Assembly (NCBI GenBank): GCA_947497895.1
Contig: CANMIL010000007.1
Coordinates: 1-64,000 of the forward strand
Direction of reading: 5' to 3'
DNA length: 64,000 bases
Source: an uncultured Tenacibaculum sp.
GTDB lineage: Bacteria > Bacteroidota > Bacteroidia > Flavobacteriales > Flavobacteriaceae
Below are positions 54,301 through 58,645 of the stretch, piece by piece; position 1 is the first letter of the stretch; every line of letters starts with the position of its first letter. The notes beneath the pieces are model-generated. The model searched no databases and was not told the DNA's origin. It saw only the letters and a program-made list of their open reading frames with translations. The translations under genes were made by a program, and so were the position numbers.

Positions 54301-56013
54301 GAAGCAACAACGTATAGTACATTCACCAAACGTTCACCGAATGGAGTTCAGACTATTGGAAAACCGATAGCAAATACATTGGCTTATATTGTTGATTCTG
54401 ATATGAACTTAGCTCCTTTAGGAGTAGTTGGAGAATTATGTATTGGAGGAAAAGGAGTTGCCAGAGGATACCTGAATAGAGAAGACCTAACAGAAGAAAA
54501 ATTCGTGGCAAATCCATTCAAAGATGGAGATAAACTTTATAAAACAGGAGATTTAGCGAGATGGTTGTCAGATGGAACTTTAGAATATTTGGGTAGAAAG
54601 GATAACCAAGTTAAAATTAGAGGATATCGAATAGAACTAGGAGAAATAGAAACGGCGTTATCAGCACTTCCTGAAGTGAGTCAAAGTTGCGTACTGGCTA
54701 AAGATGATGCAAAAGGAAACAAACGTTTAGTTGGGTATGTAGTTGTAGAAGGAGAACTTAATAAACAAGAGGTACAACAAAAATTAAGAGCTAGTTTACC
54801 TGACTATATGATACCTTCAATTTGGGTTGAATTAGATGAAATGCCTTTAACAGCTAATGGTAAATTAGATAGAAAAGCATTGATTATTCCTGATAGTTCT
54901 GAATTCTCAACGGTAGCGTATGTTGCCCCTCGAAATGAAGATGAGGAGAAGCTAATTACTATTTGGCAGGAACTTCTAGGGATTGAAAAAATTGGAATTA
55001 ACGACGACTTCTTTGAATTAGGAGGTCATAGTTTAATGGTTATTAAGTTGGTTGCTCAAATTAACGAGCAATTCGAAACGGATATAAATATTGTAAATGT
55101 TTTCGAATATCCAACAGTTGCCGAGTTTATCTCGAACATGACAGCGAAGGATAGAATATTCGATACCAACTTAATGGTTGCTTTACAAGATAGAGGAAGT
55201 CAAAAACCAATATTCTTAGCTCCACCAGGTGGAGGGCTTTACAATTGTTATGTTGATTTAGCAAAAGCTTTAGGGCAAGATCAACCTGTGTATGCATTTC
55301 AATGTCCTGGGATTAATGGAAAATTACCTGTTTCGGAATCAATTGAAGAGATGGCTTCGACGTTTATTGTAGAACTTCAAAAAGCAGATCCTTACGGACC
55401 TTATCGTTTAGGAGGGTATTCTTTTGGTGGAGTAGTGGCTTATGAAATGGCACTTCAATTAAAAGATAAAGGATTTGAAGTTGAGGAGTTATTTATGTTT
55501 GATAGTACGTTGTTAGATACGCACACGAAAAAGGTAGAGAATATAGATGAGCTGTTTGAAGAATTCGTGATGGATGAACTCGAAGAGTTTGTAGGAGAAG
55601 GTTTCGATTATTCAAAACTTAAACTTAAAGGAAAAACCAAGGATGAACAATTAGAAGTAGTTTTTAAGCTCGCTAGAAAGTTTAATATTCAAATTCCTGA
55701 TGAGGAAATTAAAGGTTTCTTCGAAGTTTCTTTTGCAAACGAAATTTACCCGTATCACATTAAGAATGATATAAAATTAGATACCAATATCATCTTATTC
55801 AAAGCCATGTATATGGAGTCTGAAATTGAGGGAGAAGAAGGAAAAATCGTAGCAAATACAGAATATGAGCAGTACGATTATGATTGGGGTAATTATACCA
55901 ATAAAGAAGTAATTATTCATAAAATTCCATCAATACATACCGAACTTTTAGATATCAAACACATCGAAAAAATTTCTGAAAATATAAAAAACATAGAAGA
56001 AACAATTTCTTAG
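39211..56013 (+). CDS. Terminal non-ribosomal peptide synthetase, five modules plus thioesterase (TubC dock-[C-A-T]x5-TE)
   Basis: Adds residues 13-17 and releases the product. A TubC-like docking domain fills about residues 1-60. C13, C15, C16 and C17 are LCL domains (HHIASDG at 203, HHISSDG at 2301, HHIANDG at 3354, HHIASDG at 4409); C14 is dual C/E (HHLIIDH at 1276). A-domain FDxS motifs lie at 718, 1782, 2825, 3880 and 4939. Codes read Phe, Phe, X, X (DIWQLTADDK) and Ala-like (DLFNNALTYK). Carrier serines are near 1054, 2118, 3173, 4228 and 5274. From about 5325 a type I thioesterase follows, with GYSFGG (Ser 5404), Asp 5431 in FDS and His 5576. It may hydrolyse or cyclise the peptide; the sequence does not say which. 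The start at 39211 lies 10 bases after the previous stop. Confidence 0.97.
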   Translation: MNTEILSILKEAKQEGVKIGVKGDSLTVKTVAPISSELLQKIKENKPQIIEYIQNLRSKNKTSSLKKITPYDRETITKVPLSFGQERLWFVDGLQGSQAYHMPFILRFEGALDASLIEQSFRYIVNRHEVLRTNILSEDGVGYQKVVSSENWTLVQESLSEDNLEEHLEEFLIAPFDLANDYKLRACLYDTGNSKYVLACVFHHIASDGWSEDILVNEFTIIHSSLQAGIEVNLPELTLQYADYAVWQRKYLEGSVLDFQLSYWEEKLKNATPLSLPTDYPRPAVQSTAGDHVTFTLDKKLSDDLNDLCEKEGVTIFMLLLAGFKVLLSRYSGQEDICIGTPVANRTQTELEGMIGFFVNTLALRSDLSGNPKFLDLLKRIKDTTLEGYDYQLAPFERIVDRVVKERDMSKSPLFQVMFVLQNTTASDEEESDETEIVSGDVTISEYGFDAINAMFDLSLDISEGSKGISFEMVYCTDLFKGATIERMMNHYQELLRSIVKDASQPIGKLPMLTASEESELITNFNDTSVTYPGDTTVIDLFLERVEKAPEDVAVVFEETSLTYKELDERSNQLANFLLTNYTINKEDPIGVILERSDWLLVSFLAILKTGGCYVPIDPSYPIERKEYIEKDSGSIFILNDTLIDSFKENSESLAKTVPSVVVDSKDLAYIIYTSGSTGKPKGVMIEHRNIINTLLSQITAFSITPEDHCLQFASQSFDASIWELGISLLGGASLYIIKEDRKSETAFFKEFVKENKITFATLPPAFLQLLEVEDLNGLKTLVTAGEAIPLGLAKAFSNNYNYVNAYGPTETSICATTFNGEITEMVPIGKPIDNTQIYILNDINELLPIGAVGELCIGGIGVARGYLNREELTSEKFIDNPFRQGERIYKTGDLAKWLPNGDIEFIGRKDSQVKIRGYRIELGEVENALASLDSVNQSCVLAKEDTQGNKRLIGYVVSEEKFDKEIIQEGLREILPEYMVPTVWIALDEMPLTTNGKIDRKSLPEPDGLNLSSTEYVAPRNETEALLVAIWQDLLGIEKIGVNDNFFELGGHSLLIVQLIDRIQKEGYHIEIADVFGSPTIAAIDGKLSSGFTSYQVPPNGITDDIDRIVPEMVPLVDFSQEEIDIVVNRVPGGLENIQDMYPLSPLQEGMYFHYLMSDENVGDLYVSPNLLLFKDKGQRIKFIEALQFVVNRHDVLRTCFLSENLPNAVQVVLKEAILSNKELKLNPSEDIRSQMESLVESGNHWMDVSKAPLLDLKYVDDNEKGEYYLLVNNHHLIIDHVGLEKIIEEVNLHLLGHGDILPPPVLYRDFIGHTLHQQATNNSEVYFKDVLGGIDEPTYPFNLSNVRGNGTDIAEASIGLPEELSKEIRTVCTQMGITPAILFHAAFGIVVGMCSNKKQALFGSLFSGRLQGAVGAADSLGLFINTLPLLFNVEGTVADYIQQVKERLAELLPYEQTPLSEVHSWSGISNEVPLFSAIFNYRHSSSEELEEGDITEELFQDLEASNLDIELLGDQERTNYPFSLAVDDFGDDFGITAQMDTSIQPERILSYMEVVVKQLLDGLNDDTNVGDLSILTKEEETQLLNEFNETLVEYPTEKTIIDLFSTQVGKNPGAVALVDQEEKLSYRELDELSNQLSNHILTNHNISNETLIAVTLERSNWLIVSFLAVLKSGGTYVPIDPSYPEERKEYIKTDSNSSFVIDDAFLTSFKKDIDKYDNATPDVVVKANDLAYVIYTSGSTGKPKGVMIEHCSIINTILSQIADFSINTEDNCLQFASPSFDASIWEIGIALLSGASLCIVSEEGKSDMSLFKNFIQEQTITFATLPPAFLQLLEVEAIPSIKTLVTAGEAIPLKLAKAFSESYNYINAYGPTETSICATTFKGKIGDLVPIGKPIHNTEVYILNDSNELLPSGVVGELCVGGRGVARGYHNREELTNEKFIKNPFKEEGRIYKTGDLAKWLPDGTIEFIGRKDSQVKIRGYRIELGEVENALSSLSVVNQCCVLAKSDASGNKQLVAYVVTEGDFNKESLQDELLKTLPEYMVPMIWVEMEEIPVTSNGKLDRKALPEPDGSMLSTQAYVAPRNETEEQLVKIWQELLNIEKIGVYDNFFELGGHSLLVTRLVSLIRKELEVEVAIRDIFEHTTIASQALHVLTCSRATILPEVVVQEKEGNIPLSFNQERLWFLDQLQGGSEEYHIPVVEPLQGNINAEIVNKALRIIVDRHEILRTVIYEEEGVGYQKVISSEDWQLQMVVTSAETNLEEEIARFIAKPFDLSKDYMVRGCLFDLGENEYVLTCVLHHISSDGISGIILMNEFSEIYSSLLTKKEVALPELNLQYSDYAIWQRSYFAGDVLESQLGYWENKLKGASTLKLPTDYVRPSIQNNEGSSIVVGVGKELTTSVKALCTQYGVTPFMFTLSVFKVLLSRYSGQDDICVGTPIANRTQYELEGMIGFFVNTLALRSDLSGNPSFKEVLSRIKETTLDGYDHQLTPFEKVVDRVVTTRDMSMTPLFQVMFDYHNEDADNENEDSNEGSENNTTSGYDNLDRTAQFDLTLDVSEEGSEIVLSLNYCTALFKEETIVRMLDHYKELLTSIVDNIDKPISETTILTKEEETQLLNVFNSTEVNYPLDKTVVDLFVDQVKKTPAAIAATFEEGVLSYEELDERSNQLAHCLVTQDVKSDELIGICVERGLDMIVGVLGILKAGAAYVPIKPDFPKDRIEYLLEDTQCSLVVTNLESQETLESFSNNVQLIVLENVSDYATTQVGLTYNPNDLAYIIYTSGSTGLPKGAMIEHAGLLNHLLLMIDELKMTNESVVAFTAPFTFDISVWQMLSALLCGGSITVYSEESILDIKGFESSLSKESVSHLQLVPSYVSSLLESGVSVDGLSNLSHFLVTGEAATKSLLDNWFSLYPNVSVVNAYGPAEAADDITLHIMNESPSGVVVPIGKPVANMDVYVVDRFGNLCPIGVVGELWTAGIGVGRGYLNRPELTNEKFIENPFTENGGRLYKTGDLGRWLPDGTLEFVGRSDDQVKIRGYRIELGEIENALSQVTNIQNCCVLAKKDQNEINRLVGYVVTEGEFNKETVQDILKNSLPEYMVPMLWIALEEMPLTANGKIDKKSLPAPDTSQLSTKEYVAPRNEIEEQLVAIWQQLLNVEKIGVNDDFFELGGHSLLATRLVSLIRKELEKEIAIRDVFEHTTIASLAICVSLNSKATLLPTIVAEERPEQIPLSFSQERLWFIDQLQGTLAYHMPTIIRLNGDVNVSILEKTFKTIVARHEVLRTNILSEEGNGYQQVVSYEDWTLEQQTISEESLREHVEVYIETPFNLSSDYKLKACLYDLGNKSYVLAAVLHHIANDGWSEEILIHEFTTIYNALESGIEVPLPELSLQYADYAIWQRKYFDGEVLENQLSYWEDKLEGVTNLAMPTDYIRPTIQSTEGGIVELSISQELGTSIHKLCESEGVTSFMFLLSVFKVLLSRYSGQDDICIGTTIANRTQTELEGMIGFFVNTLVLRSDMSNNPSFKELLNRIKETTLESYDNQLAPFEKIVDRVVTTRDMSTTPLFQVMFSSENTSNSEEEEEAINTGAGNFVISPYESDTSVAAQFDLSLDVSEEDSIFELTLSYSAALFKEETIVRMLNQYQELLTNVVANIEQPIEDLTVLTQHEENQLLNVFNDTKVDYPLNKTVVDLFNTQAQKSPTAIAATFEGVDLSYQDLDKRSNQLAQCLVSQGIKSDDLIGICIERGLDMIVGVLGILKAGAAYVPIKPDFPKDRIEYLLQDTQCSLVVTDLESQEKLIPFTNSIQLIVLENVTDYATTSVELTYSPNDLAYIIYTSGSTGLPKGAMIEHAGLLNHLLLMIDELKMTNESVVAFTAPFTFDISVWQMLSALISGGSVAVYSEESILDIEGFELSLSAQKVSHLQLVPSYVTNLLESGKSVAGLSDLSYFLVTGEAATKSLLDKWFTIYPNVPVVNAYGPAEAADDITLHIMTKTPSGVVVPIGKPVANMDIYVVDRFENLCPIGVVGELWTAGVGVGRGYLNRAELTKEKFIENPFSAEGGRLYKTGDLGRWLSDGTLEFVGRSDDQVKIRGYRIELGEIENALSQVVGIQNCCVLAKKDQNDINRLVGYIVVEGDFNKERIQDELKDSLPEYMVPMLWIVLEEMPLTANGKIDKKSLPEPDSSQLSTQEFVAPRNEVEYLLVAIWQELLGIERIGVYDDFFELGGHSLLATRLVSLIRKELEREIAIRDVFEHTTIDSLGRYVAEQSKGILLPAITAEKRPQRIPLSFSQERLWFLDELQGTLGYHMPTIMRLEGKLDAELLQRTFKVIVDRHEVLRTNILSEDGEGYQEVVSADNWSLTEEVVSEELLEQNLEAYLLIPFDLSSDYKLRARLFDLGNNKYVLASVTHHIASDGWSEDILMNELIITYNALENNSNVPLPTLSLQYADYAIWQRKYFDGTVLENQLSYWEDKLNGVSTLSLPTDYARPAVQSSAGDYVSLGLGKELSTSINVLCEEEGVTLFMILLATYKVLLSRYSGQEDICVGTPIANRTQAELEDMIGFFVNTLALRSDLEGNPSFKEFLGQLKETTLEGYDNQLAPFEKVVDRVVTNRDMSTSPLFQTMLVLQNTGSNDTDSELGDAEVGLGDLSISDYDFDAIVAMFDLSLNVSENSEGISLEMLYCTDLFERATIERMLVHFEKLLRGIVADIAQPINSLSMLTEHEEHKLLNVYTATKVDYVKHNNVLELFSKQVKAKPKAIAVVYKGEKLTYRELDRKSNQVARYLQTHDVQKDSLVGICMERSLEMIVAMFGILKSGGAYVPIDPTYPKDRIDYMLEDTGATLLLSSSSSKEIIGDRKGITAVCLDSNWDEIARFSNKKLNTIISPDSLAYIIYTSGSTGKPKGVMIEHENMFNLVSWGTRNFEDSLGLGMLASTSINFDLSIFEIFVTLSLGSKIHLVDNLLSLLEETEVSVSLINTVPSVLQGLLDSGKIPNTVRTINLAGEPLLPSLVDRIYQESSVRKIYDLYGPSEATTYSTFTKRSPNGVQTIGKPIANTLAYIVDSDMNLAPLGVVGELCIGGKGVARGYLNREDLTEEKFVANPFKDGDKLYKTGDLARWLSDGTLEYLGRKDNQVKIRGYRIELGEIETALSALPEVSQSCVLAKDDAKGNKRLVGYVVVEGELNKQEVQQKLRASLPDYMIPSIWVELDEMPLTANGKLDRKALIIPDSSEFSTVAYVAPRNEDEEKLITIWQELLGIEKIGINDDFFELGGHSLMVIKLVAQINEQFETDINIVNVFEYPTVAEFISNMTAKDRIFDTNLMVALQDRGSQKPIFLAPPGGGLYNCYVDLAKALGQDQPVYAFQCPGINGKLPVSESIEEMASTFIVELQKADPYGPYRLGGYSFGGVVAYEMALQLKDKGFEVEELFMFDSTLLDTHTKKVENIDELFEEFVMDELEEFVGEGFDYSKLKLKGKTKDEQLEVVFKLARKFNIQIPDEEIKGFFEVSFANEIYPYHIKNDIKLDTNIILFKAMYMESEIEGEEGKIVANTEYEQYDYDWGNYTNKEVIIHKIPSIHTELLDIKHIEKISENIKNIEETIS
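39440..42460 (+). other. NRPS module 13: LCL C, A(Phe), T
   Basis: LCL C domain (HHIASDG at 39817). The A domain has TSGSTG at 41230 and FDASIW at 41362, code D-A-W-T-V-A-A-I-C-K (Phe). The carrier (serine at 42370) is of the IVQL type and precedes a dual domain, so this Phe should be D. Confidence 0.88.
42538..45660 (+). other. NRPS module 14: dual C/E, A(Phe), T
   Basis: Dual C/E domain (HHLIIDH at 43036). The A domain has TSGSTG at 44422 and FDASIW at 44554, code D-A-W-T-V-A-A-I-C-K (Phe). Its core is almost identical at the DNA level to module 6 of protein 2. Carrier serine at 45562, VTRL type. Confidence 0.88.
44266..44725 (+). repeat. Near-identical A-domain tract, copy 2 (module 14)
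   Basis: Second copy of the 460-base direct repeat described for module 6, in the same reading frame and at the same place within the A domain. The copies are about 26 kb apart and lie in two different genes. Confidence 0.85.
45730..48830 (+). other. NRPS module 15: LCL C, A(X), T
   Basis: LCL C domain with a slightly unusual catalytic region (HHISSDGISG at 46111). The A domain has TSGSTG at 47551 and FDISVW at 47683, code D-I-W-Q-L-T-A-D-D-K, with VPIKP and YGPAE. Carrier serine at 48727. Confidence 0.83.
48895..51990 (+). other. NRPS module 16: LCL C, A(X), T
   Basis: LCL C domain (HHIANDG at 49270). The A domain has TSGSTG at 50716 and FDISVW at 50848, code D-I-W-Q-L-T-A-D-D-K, with VPIKP and YGPAE. 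Carrier serine at 51892. Confidence 0.83.
52060..55135 (+). other. NRPS module 17: LCL C, A(Ala-like), T
   Basis: LCL C domain (HHIASDG at 52435). The A domain has TSGSTG at 53893 and FDLSIF at 54025. The code D-L-F-N-N-A-L-T-Y-K matches one I associate with Ala, with Gly possible. The carrier (serine at 55030) has MVIKL and differs from the other carriers, as expected next to a thioesterase. Confidence 0.8.
55190..56010 (+). other. Type I thioesterase domain of NRPS 4
   Basis: Alpha/beta-hydrolase release domain fused after the last carrier. It opens with PIFLAPPGGG, has the nucleophile motif GYSFGG (serine codon 55420-55422), the acid in LFMFDS (55501) and the His in PSIHTEL (55936). This is the only thioesterase in the window, so it marks the end of the assembly line. 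Confidence 0.93.
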
Positions 56014-56085
56014 AACTCATTTAAACACAAAAAGTTGAAACGAGTTCTTAATCAAACTTTACATTAATATTTAAAAAACAACCAA

Positions 56086-57018
56086 ATGAAAGTACCTAGA
56101 GTCAGTAATATAACAGTTGAACAGTTTATAGAAGAGCATATTGTAGCTAATAAACCAGTTATCGTAACGGACGGAATGAAAAATTGGGATATGAGCAAAT
56201 TTACTCCTGAGTATTTTAAAGAAGCTTTTGGAGAAGAAAAGGTACAGGTTTATGATGACTTATTTAATTTACAAAACATACAAACCTTAAAACAATATAT
56301 TGATAACAACTTCGATAGAAAGGAAGAAGATGGCCTGTCGGATCAATACATGCGATGGTATACTCAATTAAAAGAAGTTGAGTATTATTGGTCGGATAAA
56401 GTTTTTGAAGCTTTGACAGATGCTTGGAGTCATCCTTATTTTATTCCAAATACTTCACTAGTAATTCCAAGTAATAGTAATGCAGAAGAAAGAGTTATTA
56501 ATAAATTTCATTATCCGTATAAAGGATTATTTATTTCAGGAAAGGGGTCAAGAACAAGACTCCATAAAGATCCCTTTACGAGTAATGCAGTTTTATGTCA
56601 GTTTTACGGAGAAAAGAAAATTTATTTATTCGATCCTCAGAAAGAAGCCAGTGTAATGAATGGTAAGGAGTTTGTAGATGTCGTAAATCCTGATCATGAA
56701 AAGTTTCCAAACTATGCAAATATTACGCATGATTATGAAGATACTTTAGCTCCCGGTGAAATCATATTCTTTCCATCAGGATGGTTTCACGATGTTACTT
56801 GTAAAACAGATAGTATTTCTATTACTTGGAATTTTGTGCACGAAACACAGTTAAATGTGTTTTGTAAGCACGTAGCTAAGAATCCTAATGATGATCAGCT
56901 AGAGATAGCGAAGTTTTTCTTGAAAGATGAGCTAAAACATGATGTAAAAGCTAGAGATTTGATACTTTTCTTGAAAAAGAAATTCAAGGCAGCCAAAAAA
57001 CAAAAGGCTATAGTTTAA
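56086..57018 (+). CDS. JmjC/cupin-like Fe(II)/2-oxoglutarate-dependent oxygenase, possible tailoring hydroxylase
   Basis: A 310-residue protein of the cupin_8/JmjC type. Members bind iron through His-x-Asp...His and use 2-oxoglutarate and oxygen to hydroxylate protein or peptide side chains. The putative iron ligands are visible: LHKDPF (His 160, Asp 162) and GWFHDV (His 235), with the family-typical PSGWFH turn and an N-terminal KPVIVTDG segment. No signal peptide or membrane segment is seen, so it should be cytoplasmic. The ATG at 56086 follows an A-rich leader, 72 bases after the thioesterase stop and on the same strand. A strong terminator comes only after this gene, so it may belong to the NRPS operon and hydroxylate an amino acid, a carrier-bound residue or the peptide. 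That link is inferred from position; it could instead be an unrelated protein hydroxylase. Confidence 0.88.
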   Translation: MKVPRVSNITVEQFIEEHIVANKPVIVTDGMKNWDMSKFTPEYFKEAFGEEKVQVYDDLFNLQNIQTLKQYIDNNFDRKEEDGLSDQYMRWYTQLKEVEYYWSDKVFEALTDAWSHPYFIPNTSLVIPSNSNAEERVINKFHYPYKGLFISGKGSRTRLHKDPFTSNAVLCQFYGEKKIYLFDPQKEASVMNGKEFVDVVNPDHEKFPNYANITHDYEDTLAPGEIIFFPSGWFHDVTCKTDSISITWNFVHETQLNVFCKHVAKNPNDDQLEIAKFFLKDELKHDVKARDLILFLKKKFKAAKKQKAIV

Positions 57019-57190
57019 TTCCAGTATCGAAATATAGACTAATTGAATTTAGATAGTAAAGTAGGTTATTTTCTTTCATACTTAATATAACTATACTGAT
57101 TCCTGAATTCAACTCACTTATGCCATTTGTTTGAAATTCAGCCATTGTTTTCTCGAACTTTGAAATAAGTAATGAGGGCTCTATTGACAT
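57008..57190 (-). CDS. Small unrecognised open reading frame, doubtful
   Basis: A 60-codon frame with protein-like composition, convergent to the oxygenase gene and overlapping its last 11 bases. I recognise no domain. An in-frame stop lies seven codons upstream of the ATG, so it is not the visible tail of a longer gene. It could be a small protein, a gene remnant or chance; no promoter or ribosome site supports it. The rest of 57019-57295 shows only the terminator hairpin. Confidence 0.2.
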   Translation of the reverse strand: MSIEPSLLISKFEKTMAEFQTNGISELNSGISIVILSMKENNLLYYLNSISLYFDTGIKL

Positions 57191-57257
57191 TTTAATCTCA
57201 TTACTTAGGCGTTATGTACAAAGCCTTTTCGTCTAAAATATAAGAACTAAACTACTG

Positions 57258-57297
57258 AATGAAGTCATATGCATAAAACATATGACTTCATTTTTTT
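57258..57297 (+). terminator. Rho-independent terminator, probably bidirectional
   Basis: A perfect 12-bp inverted repeat (57260-57271 and 57279-57290), extendable by two A-T pairs, encloses a 7-base loop and is followed by seven T on the plus strand. It ends the rightward NRPS/oxygenase unit. It also lies directly past the stop codon of the convergent flavoprotein gene, whose TAA overlaps the T run, so it may serve both sides. Confidence 0.88.
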
Positions 57298-57988
57298 ATT
57301 CATAAAAATGACAAACTTCATCGATTGATTTTCTATCCAATTTAGGAACAAATACATTGTCCTGAGCATATCCAACAGGAAACAATATAAATGCTCTTTC
57401 ATTGGCAGGTCTTTCTAAAAGTTTCGCCAAAAAGTTCATAGGACTCGGAGTGTGGGTAAGTGTGACCAAACCAGCATTGTGAATCGCTGAAATCATCATG
57501 CCGCAAGCAATACCAACAGATTCGTTTACATAATAGTTATTATGTCTACTTCCATCGTCATCAATTTCATAAACTCTCTTAAAAGCTATGATAAGCCAAG
57601 GCGCATTTTCAATAAATGGCTTGTGCATATCAGTTCCTAAATGAGCTAAATCCTCTTTCCAACGATCACTCATTCTTACTTCATAACCTAGCTTTTCTTC
57701 AACTTCAGCTGCTTTTCTTAATTTAGATTTTAAGTTTGCATTTGAAATTGCACAAAATGTCCATGGCTGCTTATGAGCTCCAGAAGGAGCCGTTGAGGCC
57801 GATAAAATAATGTTTTCAATAATTTCTTTTGGAACGGGTTTGTTCGAGAATTCCCTAACTGATCTTCTTTTGTTAAGCCAATTAAAATAATCACGACTTC
57901 TTTCAAGCATTTCATTTTCTTCATAGCGCAAAGGTTCGTAATTGACATGTTCGAAACCCTTAACCATTTTTTTCTCTGGTGCTTCCAT
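57296..57988 (-). CDS. Nitroreductase-family flavoprotein resembling iodotyrosine deiodinase
   Basis: A 230-residue FMN-dependent nitroreductase-fold protein. The FMN-binding start RRSVREFSNKPVP (41-53) and APSGAHKQPW (67-76) are clear. The closest family I can recall is iodotyrosine deiodinase (IYD), which reductively removes halogen from halotyrosines. Aligned by eye to mammalian IYD, the substrate-lid residues Glu, Tyr and Lys are all kept (Glu 98, Tyr 102, Lys 123). The later IACG...ALVT-like block and the LLxRPAxE...PVGY block also match. Bacterial IYD homologues are known in Bacteroidota. It lacks the membrane anchor of the animal enzyme and should be cytosolic. It is convergent to the NRPS unit and apparently has its own transcript, so a role in the peptide pathway is not implied. 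Family call firm; dehalogenase activity inferred. Confidence 0.87.
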   Translation of the reverse strand: MEAPEKKMVKGFEHVNYEPLRYEENEMLERSRDYFNWLNKRRSVREFSNKPVPKEIIENIILSASTAPSGAHKQPWTFCAISNANLKSKLRKAAEVEEKLGYEVRMSDRWKEDLAHLGTDMHKPFIENAPWLIIAFKRVYEIDDDGSRHNNYYVNESVGIACGMMISAIHNAGLVTLTHTPSPMNFLAKLLERPANERAFILFPVGYAQDNVFVPKLDRKSIDEVCHFYE

Positions 57989-58148
57989 AATTGGGGGTGA
58001 ATTTAAAAGTTTAAATAGGGCAGTTTTAATGTTTTGTTTTTCAATGTAATAAAAAAAACAGAATTATTAAAATTATTATACTGTAATACAGGGGGTTGTG
58101 TGTTTGTGTCGCGTGCTGAGGAAGTGGAATACTCTCGAAAAATAAATT

Positions 58149-58637
58149 TTACACTTCATCGTCTTTTTTTAAGTTTCTAAAAACTTTATTTATCATTTCA
58201 AGGATTCGTTTCGCTTTGGTATCATCAGTTTTTGCATCATAAATCCAATCGAGATAGGCCTTCTGTTGTCCTTCAGAAAATGCTAAAAAGTTGTTGAGAA
58301 CTTCTTTTGGTTCATTATCAAAGCAGGCAAGTATTTCTTGTGGAATAACAAGAGCCGAAGAGTCAATATTAAGAATAAGGTGTACATAATCTCCTGCTTC
58401 TTTTTTAATTGCTTTTCGAATGGCCGCCTTCACGGGAAGAAATAGTTTTCCATTTCCCATGGGCATAAGTTTATACTGACTTAATGGATAAGTATCAATG
58501 CTACCTTTAACTTTAACCCAACCAAAAGGATTATTTTTATTTTGAGGTATCTCTGGAATTTCGGCATACGTCCAACCTCCTTTACCAGGGAACTTTTGCA
58601 AAAGATATTCAGAATTAACTAAATGCTTCTTATCCAT
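58149..58637 (-). CDS. YdeI/OmpD-associated family protein with DUF1905 domain
   Basis: A 162-residue cytoplasmic protein. Residues about 35-95 (GWVKVKGSID ... LMPMGNGKLFLPVKAAIRKA) match the DUF1905 beta-barrel. The C-terminal part (FSEGQQKAYLDWIYDAKT...AKRI) is the YdeI/OmpD-associated helical motif. Proteins of this type are annotated as bacteriocin-protection or YdeI-like, but the biochemical role is unknown. Its ATG lies 8 bases after the stop of the esterase gene on the same strand, so the two are probably co-transcribed. Nothing links it to the NRPS. Confidence 0.85.
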   Translation of the reverse strand: MDKKHLVNSEYLLQKFPGKGGWTYAEIPEIPQNKNNPFGWVKVKGSIDTYPLSQYKLMPMGNGKLFLPVKAAIRKAIKKEAGDYVHLILNIDSSALVIPQEILACFDNEPKEVLNNFLAFSEGQQKAYLDWIYDAKTDDTKAKRILEMINKVFRNLKKDDEV

Positions 58638-58645
58638 TGCAAGTA

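Noticed and set aside
1..56013. Repeated DNA as a CRISPR array or tandem satellite
   Set aside because: The periodicity is about 3.1 kb and corresponds to paralogous C-A-T modules in one frame; there are no short repeats with spacers.
56013..56047. Inverted repeat (GAACTC...GAGTTC) between the TE stop and the oxygenase gene as a terminator
   Set aside because: The stem is only 6 bp (10 with a mismatch), the loop is long and no T run follows; read-through into the oxygenase gene is more likely.
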